DNA of 64,000 nt from Apostichopus japonicus (lineage: Eukaryota > Echinodermata > Holothuroidea > Aspidochirotida > Stichopodidae): assembly GCF_037975245.1 (NCBI RefSeq), contig NC_092562.1, positions 32,492,554 through 32,556,553 of the forward strand, in the 5' to 3' direction. Below are positions 57,487-64,000 of this stretch, piece after piece. A model generated the notes under the pieces. That model saw only the letters and a list, made by a program, of their open reading frames with translations, was not told the origin of the DNA and ran no database searches. The stretch's first letter is position 1. Every line of letters starts with the position of its first letter. The position numbers and the translations under genes are program-made.

Positions 57487-60279
57487 TTTTGAGGAAAAGT
57501 ACAAACAGTCAGAGTCAGCAAAAAACTCTCGGTAGCGTGCGCCATGGGACGCCCGGAAGGTATTAAATTCCCCCACCACTCCCCACGCCTACGAACCGCC
57601 AAAATAATCTCAGATTCATCATCAGCACCCCAAGAAGCACCAGAACAGGTGTATTTCGTTCTTTTTTGGAGACACCCACTTGGGGTGGTGCCCCCCTCCC
57701 AATGGTTTTTGGCCCCCCATGCCCCCACACAACACCCAATTCCAAAATTAATTTCAGATTCGTGATCAGCGTGTCGAGAACAATCAGAAAAGATACACAC
57801 TGCCCGTCTTTGCGACAAAAATTATTTTCACCCCAAAAAACCATAAGGGGTACCCCTTACGGTTTTTACCGAAATTGCCCCAAAATGGATTTGGTCAAAA
57901 TGACGTCACAGGGGGTAATCGATGCCCAGGAGTCCAAATCTGCAACTCCCAGGTCCATACCTGCTTCCGTTCGGGAGATATAGGGTCCCAGAGGACCCGA
58001 TAGAAATACGTGTTCTTCATACGTGCAAAAGTTGGAAAACCCCCTCTTGTCAACCCCCCCTCCTGTCCTCTCTGAAGTACCCATCGAAATGAAATTTTGA
58101 CGTGTAGTAGAAGACACCCTCGTCATTGTCATACATCAATTTCGTGTAATTATATGACCGGAAAAGGCTCTTTGTATATATGATTTCTATCTGCGCCAAA
58201 AATAGGTGTTTTTGTCTTGAAAAGTTAAAAAAGTACCTCTTTTCGGTACCCCTTCCTTTCCACCGAGGGTATGTGACGGAGCTGAATTTTGGTTATGTGG
58301 GAGACAAGAGTCGTAGCTACGTGTAGACAACTCATACGGTAGCATTAATTTTCGGGAAGGGGGTATAGTCTATACGTTTTTGAGGTCCCCCCCAAAATAG
58401 GTGTTTTTCACCGGTAGCAGCTATGATAACCCTAAACAAGGACGCCAGCGCCGAGGTCAACATTCGAGCAGCTTTTTTAATACCTTAGGTCAAATGGAAA
58501 TCAGGCAAAGTTATAATCGATGGATAGCCCTATCTGTGATCTTTAATTACCGGATGTCCCGTTTCCACCGGATGCCCGGTTTTGCTGTAGCGTGACGTCA
58601 CATCGACCCACTTTTTGACTCATCTGTACCCATATCTCAAGAACGGAACATTCGATCGTTCCAAAAATAGCACTAATGGATTCGGCATGTCCGATACTAT
58701 CTGGAACAATATTTTCATGTATTTCGCGCGATTTTTATTTTCTGACGTCATCGGGTGGTGGCGCTATTTTCGGCGAAAAATTCAAATTCACCCAATTTGC
58801 TCGAAATTTCAGATTTAGTTAAAACTAATAATTAGAGATTATATAAATGTCGTTTAATCTAATTCCGGTCTTTGATTATTTTTTTATACTTTTGTTAAAT
58901 ATTATCTTATTAATATTTTATTTTGGCCGCCATTTTGTCAAACATTGATGAAATTTTTTTAAATTCACAGAGTCGATAGAACATGTCGCGACATATTTTT
59001 GCTGCTATTCAAAAGGTAATCAAATATCGAATTTTGTAATAATCGATGATATTGTGTTTTGTGACGTCACTTCCGGTCAGAATAAAAAAGGGTCAAAAGC
59101 GGAACTTATTTTGTACAGGCTCAAGTGATAAGTCTTCGGTGTGAGTTACAGGTCGATAGCTTATTCCTCCCGTCTCAGAAACGGACCCCTAGGTAAAACT
59201 TTACAGCGCCCTCATTCAGAAAGTAAACGACTTGAAACAAGTTTAAGATAATCACGTGATAGTACGCATCGAGTTACATCACGACACCAATTTGTGTCCC
59301 GAAAAACCATATCGTGTACACACAGGAGTCGAATATGCTAACCCCAAGCTAACCCTAGCCAAAGCTAGGGGTTGGGGTTAACTTTGAGTGGCAGCCATCT
59401 TGGATTGGTATGACCTTAGGTCAAAAAAAAAACTTTTAGACCATTTTCGGTGGTCCGACTTATGATATCCAATAAAAACTAATAAAAAATGATGAACTAA
59501 ATTTTTGACCTCTGATTGACCTTTGACCCGATGACCTCATGGCCGAAATTTTTCAGGTGACCATTCCTTATGACCTCACAGGTCATCGTTGCAAGTTTCG
59601 TGGAAATCGGTCACTCTCACGATTTTTGACCTTTTTTTGAAGGAACGACATTTTTGACCTTTGACCCCCTATAACACATTAACCGGAAGTGATATATACT
59701 TGCCCTTTGCATATGTCAGTGCCCTATTGAGCCTTAACATCCACAAGAAATTTGGAGGTCAAAGGTCAAAGTTTACGATTTTCGACCATAACCCTAGGGG
59801 TAGTCATTTTCAAAAATGAAACAATGAGGTAATATATTAAGTCAACTGCATTTTATGGCTGTAATAAAAAGTCATGTGACCCAAACTGACCGGAAGTGTG
59901 GGTGGGTGTACAGTGACAACAGTTCAACCCTTTGACCAAATATTGGACTTCCCGATGCCCAACTTTCCGAGATCGACCCCAAAAAATGGACACCCGGGAC
60001 GTGAAAGTGCCCTCTTGGGACGTAGGCACCTATTACATAACATAATTTTTTGGTCACTTCCGGTCAACTTTTTTCAAAAATTTTTCGCTTCTGGTCACTC
60101 TACTCGTGCAGACGCATGTTGTGAAAAAAAAAAAAAATTTTGGCACCCCCCCAAATATTTTTTTTTAACCCCCCCAGGGGGGTCCCGTGGGGGTGAGAAT
60201 GACGAAAAAAAAAAGTTACGTTCGGACCCATCACGTCCCAAGTGGGCATTTTGACGTCCCAAGAGGGCATTGGTCCTAA
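57487..60279 (+). repeat. Subtelomeric core unit, last copy, adjoining the terminal telomere
   Basis: A full-length core with its telomere-side tail, most like copy 3. ETS/CRE composite at 59,061-59,076 and a perfect direct-repeat-1 site AGGTCAAAGGTCA at 59,756-59,768. The tail has the 21-bp-type box in plus orientation at about 59,985-60,025 and in inverted orientation at about 60,228-60,270 (CACGTCCCAAGTGGGCATT), then GGTCCTAAT. Confidence 0.93.
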
Positions 60280-63200
60280 TTAGGGTTAGGGTTAGGGTTA
60301 GGGTTAGGGTTAGGGTTAGGGTTAGGGTTAGGGTTAGTAGGGTTAGGGTTAGGGTTAGGGTTAGGGTTAGGGTTAGGGTTAGGGTTAGGGTTAGGGTTAG
60401 GGTTAGGGTTAGGGTTAGGGTTAGGGTTAGGGTTAGGGTTAGGGTTAGGGTTAGGGTTAGGGTTAGGGTTAGGGTTAGGGTTAGGGTTAGGGTTAGGGTT
60501 AGGGTTAGGGTTAGGGTTAGGGTTAGGGTTAGGGTTAGGGTTAGGGTTAGGGTTAGGGTTAGGGTTAGGGTTAGGGTTAGGGTTAGGGTTAGGGTTAGGG
60601 TTAGGGTTAGGGTTAGGGTTAGGGTTAGGGTTAGGGTTAGGGTTAGGGTTAGGGTTAGGGTTAGGGTTAGGGTTAGGGTTAGGGTTAGGGTTAGGGTTAG
60701 GGTTAGGGTTAGGGTTAGGGTTAGGGTTAGGGTTAGGGTTAGGGTTAGGGTTAGGGTTAGGGTTAGGGTTAGGGTTAGGGTTAGGGTTAGGGTTAGGGTT
60801 AGGGTTAGGGTTAGGGTTAGGGTTAGGGTTAGGGTTAGGGTTAGGGTTAGGGTTAGGGTTAGGGTTAGGGTTAGGGTTAGGGTTAGGGTTAGGGTTAGGG
60901 TTAGGGTTAGGGTTAGGGTTAGGGTTAGGGTTAGGGTTAGGGTTAGGGTTAGGGTTAGGGTTAGGGTTAGGGTTAGGGTTAGGGTTAGGGTTAGGGTTAG
61001 GGTTAGGGTTAGGGTTAGGGTTAGGGTTAGGGTTAGGGTTAGGGTTAGGGTTAGGGTTAGGGTTAGGGTTAGGGTTAGGGTTAGGGTTAGGGTTAGGGTT
61101 AGGGTTAGGGTTAGGGTTAGGGTTAGGGTTAGGGTTAGGGTTAGGGTTAGGGTTAGGGTTAGGGTTAGGGTTAGGGTTAGGGTTAGGGTTAGGGTTAGGG
61201 TTAGGGTTAGGGTTAGGGTTAGGGTTAGGGTTAGGGTTAGGGTTAGGGTTAGGGTTAGGGTTAGGGTTAGGGTTAGGGTTAGGGTTAGGGTTAGGGTTAG
61301 GGTTAGGGTTAGGGTTAGGGTTAGGGTTAGGGTTAGGGTTAGGGTTAGGGTTAGGGTTAGGGTTAGGGTTAGGGTTAGGGTTAGGGTTAGGGTTAGGGTT
61401 AGGGTTAGGGTTAGGGTTAGGGTTAGGGTTAGGGTTAGGGTTAGGGTTAGGGTTAGGGTTAGGGTTAGGGTTAGGGTTAGGGTTAGGGTTAGGGTTAGGG
61501 TTAGGGTTAGGGTTAGGGTTAGGGTTAGGGTTAGGGTTAGGGTTAGGGTTAGGGTTAGGGTTAGGGTTAGGGTTAGGGTTAGGGTTAGGGTTAGGGTTAG
61601 GGTTAGGGTTAGGGTTAGGGTTAGGGTTAGGGTTAGGGTTAGGGTTAGGGTTAGGGTTAGGGTTAGGGTTAGGGTTAGGGTTAGGGTTAGGGTTAGGGTT
61701 AGGGTTAGGGTTAGGGTTAGGGTTAGGGTTAGGGTTAGGGTTAGGGTTAGGGTTAGGGTTAGGGTTAGGGTTAGGGTTAGGGTTAGGGTTAGGGTTAGGG
61801 TTAGGGTTAGGGTTAGGGTTAGGGTTAGGGTTAGGGTTAGGGTTAGGGTTAGGGTTAGGGTTAGGGTTAGGGTTAGGGTTAGGGTTAGGGTTAGGGTTAG
61901 GGTTAGGGTTAGGGTTAGGGTTAGGGTTAGGGTTAGGGTTAGGGTTAGGGTTAGGGTTAGGGTTAGGGTTAGGGTTAGGGTTAGGGTTAGGGTTAGGGTT
62001 AGGGTTAGGGTTAGGGTTAGGGTTAGGGTTAGGGTTAGGGTTAGGGTTAGGGTTAGGGTTAGGGTTAGGGTTAGGGTTAGGGTTAGGGTTAGGGTTAGGG
62101 TTAGGGTTAGGGTTAGGGTTAGGGTTAGGGTTAGGGTTAGGGTTAGGGTTAGGGTTAGGGTTAGGGTTAGGGTTAGGGTTAGGGTTAGGGTTAGGGTTAG
62201 GGTTAGGGTTAGGGTTAGGGTTAGGGTTAGGGTTAGGGTTAGGGTTAGGGTTAGGGTTAGGGTTAGGGTTAGGGTTAGGGTTAGGGTTAGGGTTAGGGTT
62301 AGGGTTAGGGTTAGGGTTAGGGTTAGGGTTAGGGTTAGGGTTAGGGTTAGGGTTAGGGTTAGGGTTAGGGTTAGGGTTAGGGTTAGGGTTAGGGTTAGGG
62401 TTAGGGTTAGGGTTAGGGTTAGGGTTAGGGTTAGGGTTAGGGTTAGGGTTAGGGTTAGGGTTAGGGTTAGGGTTAGGGTTAGGGTTAGGGTTAGGGTTAG
62501 GGTTAGGGTTAGGGTTAGGGTTAGGGTTAGGGTTAGGGTTAGGGTTAGGGTTAGGGTTAGGGTTAGGGTTAGGGTTAGGGTTAGGGTTAGGGTTAGGGTT
62601 AGGGTTAGGGTTAGGGTTAGGGTTAGGGTTAGGGTTAGGGTTAGGGTTAGGGTTAGGGTTAGGGTTAGGGTTAGGGTTAGGGTTAGGGTTAGGGTTAGGG
62701 TTAGGGTTAGGGTTAGGGTTAGGGTTAGGGTTAGGGTTAGGGTTAGGGTTAGGGTTAGGGTTAGGGTTAGGGTTAGGGTTAGGGTTAGGGTTAGGGTTAG
62801 GGTTAGGGTTAGGGTTAGGGTTAGGGTTAGGGTTAGGGTTAGGGTTAGGGTTAGGGTTAGGGTTAGGGTTAGGGTTAGGGTTAGGGTTAGGGTTAGGGTT
62901 AGGGTTAGGGTTAGGGTTAGGGTTAGGGTTAGGGTTAGGGTTAGGGTTAGGGTTAGGGTTAGGGTTAGGGTTAGGGTTAGGGTTAGGGTTAGGGTTAGGG
63001 TTAGGGTTAGGGTTAGGGTTAGGGTTAGGGTTAGGGTTAGGGTTAGGGTTAGGGTTAGGGTTAGGGTTAGGGTTAGGGTTAGGGTTAGGGTTAGGGTTAG
63101 GGTTAGGGTTAGGGTTAGGGTTAGGGTTAGGGTTAGGGTTAGGGTTAGGGTTAGGGTTAGGGTTAGGGTTAGGGTTAGGGTTAGGGTTAGGGTTAGGGTT

Positions 63201-64000
63201 AGGGTTAGGGTTAGGGTTAGGGTTAGGGTTAGGGTTAGGGTTAGGGTTAGGGTTAGGGTTAGGGTTAGGGTTAGGGTTAGGGTTAGGGTTAGGGTTAGGG
63301 TTAGGGTTAGGGTTAGGGTTAGGGTTAGGGTTAGGGTTAGGGTTAGGGTTAGGGTTAGGGTTAGGGTTAGGGTTAGGGTTAGGGTTAGGGTTAGGGTTAG
63401 GGTTAGGGTTAGGGTTAGGGTTAGGGTTAGGGTTAGGGTTAGGGTTAGGGTTAGGGTTAGGGTTAGGGTTAGGGTTAGGGTTAGGGTTAGGGTTAGGGTT
63501 AGGGTTAGGGTTAGGGTTAGGGTTAGGGTTAGGGTTAGGGTTAGGGTTAGGGTTAGGGTTAGGGTTAGGGTTAGGGTTAGGGTTAGGGTTAGGGTTAGGG
63601 TTAGGGTTAGGGTTAGGGTTAGGGTTAGGGTTAGGGTTAGGGTTAGGGTTAGGGTTAGGGTTAGGGTTAGGGTTAGGGTTAGGGTTAGGGTTAGGGTTAG
63701 GGTTAGGGTTAGGGTTAGGGTTAGGGTTAGGGTTAGGGTTAGGGTTAGGGTTAGGGTTAGGGTTAGGGTTAGGGTTAGGGTTAGGGTTAGGGTTAGGGTT
63801 AGGGTTAGGGTTAGGGTTAGGGTTAGGGTTAGGGTTAGGGTTAGGGTTAGGGTTAGGGTTAGGGTTAGGGTTAGGGTTAGGGTTAGGGTTAGGGTTAGGG
63901 TTAGGGTTAGGGTTAGGGTTAGGGTTAGGGTTAGGGTTAGGGTTAGGGTTAGGGTTAGGGTTAGGGTTAGGGTTAGGGTTAGGGTTAGGGTTAGGGTTAG
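60280..64000 (+). repeat. Terminal telomere, (TTAGGG)n, at least 3.7 kb
   Basis: About 620 units running to the window edge. The only irregular unit I noticed is TTAGTAGGG near 60,334, close to the subtelomere. G-strand 5'-3' points rightward, as required for a right chromosome end. The uniformity is typical of telomerase-made DNA. Confidence 0.97.

Noticed and set aside
1-64000. CRISPR arrays, operons, rRNA and tRNA genes
   Set aside because: Tandem arrays here have no spacer structure, the DNA is eukaryotic, and no tRNA or rRNA signature was seen.

Overview
The window looks like the right end of a chromosome from an invertebrate deuterostome, most likely an echinoderm. The grounds are: the vertebrate-type TTAGGG telomere; an intronless JUN gene; an MSH5 gene with small exons and introns of 2 kb or more; a DIRS-type retroelement; and many minisatellites and MITEs. 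The class (holothurian or other) cannot be fixed from the sequence alone. I find no prokaryotic features.

Layout. Positions 1-3,000 hold three minisatellite regions. Positions 3,300-5,320 (minus) hold a decayed DIRS-like retroelement. From about 5.3 to 15.6 kb I recognise three exons of MSH5 on the minus strand (15,422-15,565; 13,045-13,168; 10,729-10,809) whose splice phases join into one reading frame; the rest of the gene was not located. Divergently, 4.3 kb away, lies the one complete gene, JUN (CDS 20,060-21,049, plus). It has a recognisable TATA/MEF2/AP-1/CCAAT promoter, two short uORFs, and a 3' region containing a ~198-bp repeat. From 23.3 to 34 kb the DNA is made of mobile and tandem repeats: a hAT-like element with an exact 8-bp target-site duplication, a 78-bp satellite array split by an insertion, several MITEs ending in GGCGTAG-like or GGCGGAGC-like termini, and a 45-bp minisatellite.

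From about 34 kb to the end the window is subtelomeric. A diverged inverted copy of a subtelomeric core (37.67-39.91 kb) runs straight into an internal TTAGGG tract (39,914-41,061). Two cassettes follow, 41,062-52,482 and 52,926-60,279. Each starts at the junction GGGTTCAGAC, continues with a ~21-bp satellite, an AT-rich/G-rich segment, ~205-bp ladder repeats and ~2.6-2.8-kb core units, and ends at GGTCCTAATTAGGG followed by the next TTAGGG tract. The last tract (60,280-64,000) reaches the window edge and has the G-strand orientation expected of a right chromosome end.

The main discovery candidate is this telomere-bounded cassette system. In layout it resembles yeast Y' elements separated by internal telomere repeats, but no protein is preserved across copies. 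The core units instead carry repeated promoter-type motifs (perfect CREs, an ETS/CRE composite, YY1-like boxes, TCACGTGA, nuclear-receptor DR1 sites), and the ladder carries an RFX-like box about every 205 bp. A role in telomeric-RNA transcription or telomere recombination is my inference, not something the sequence proves.
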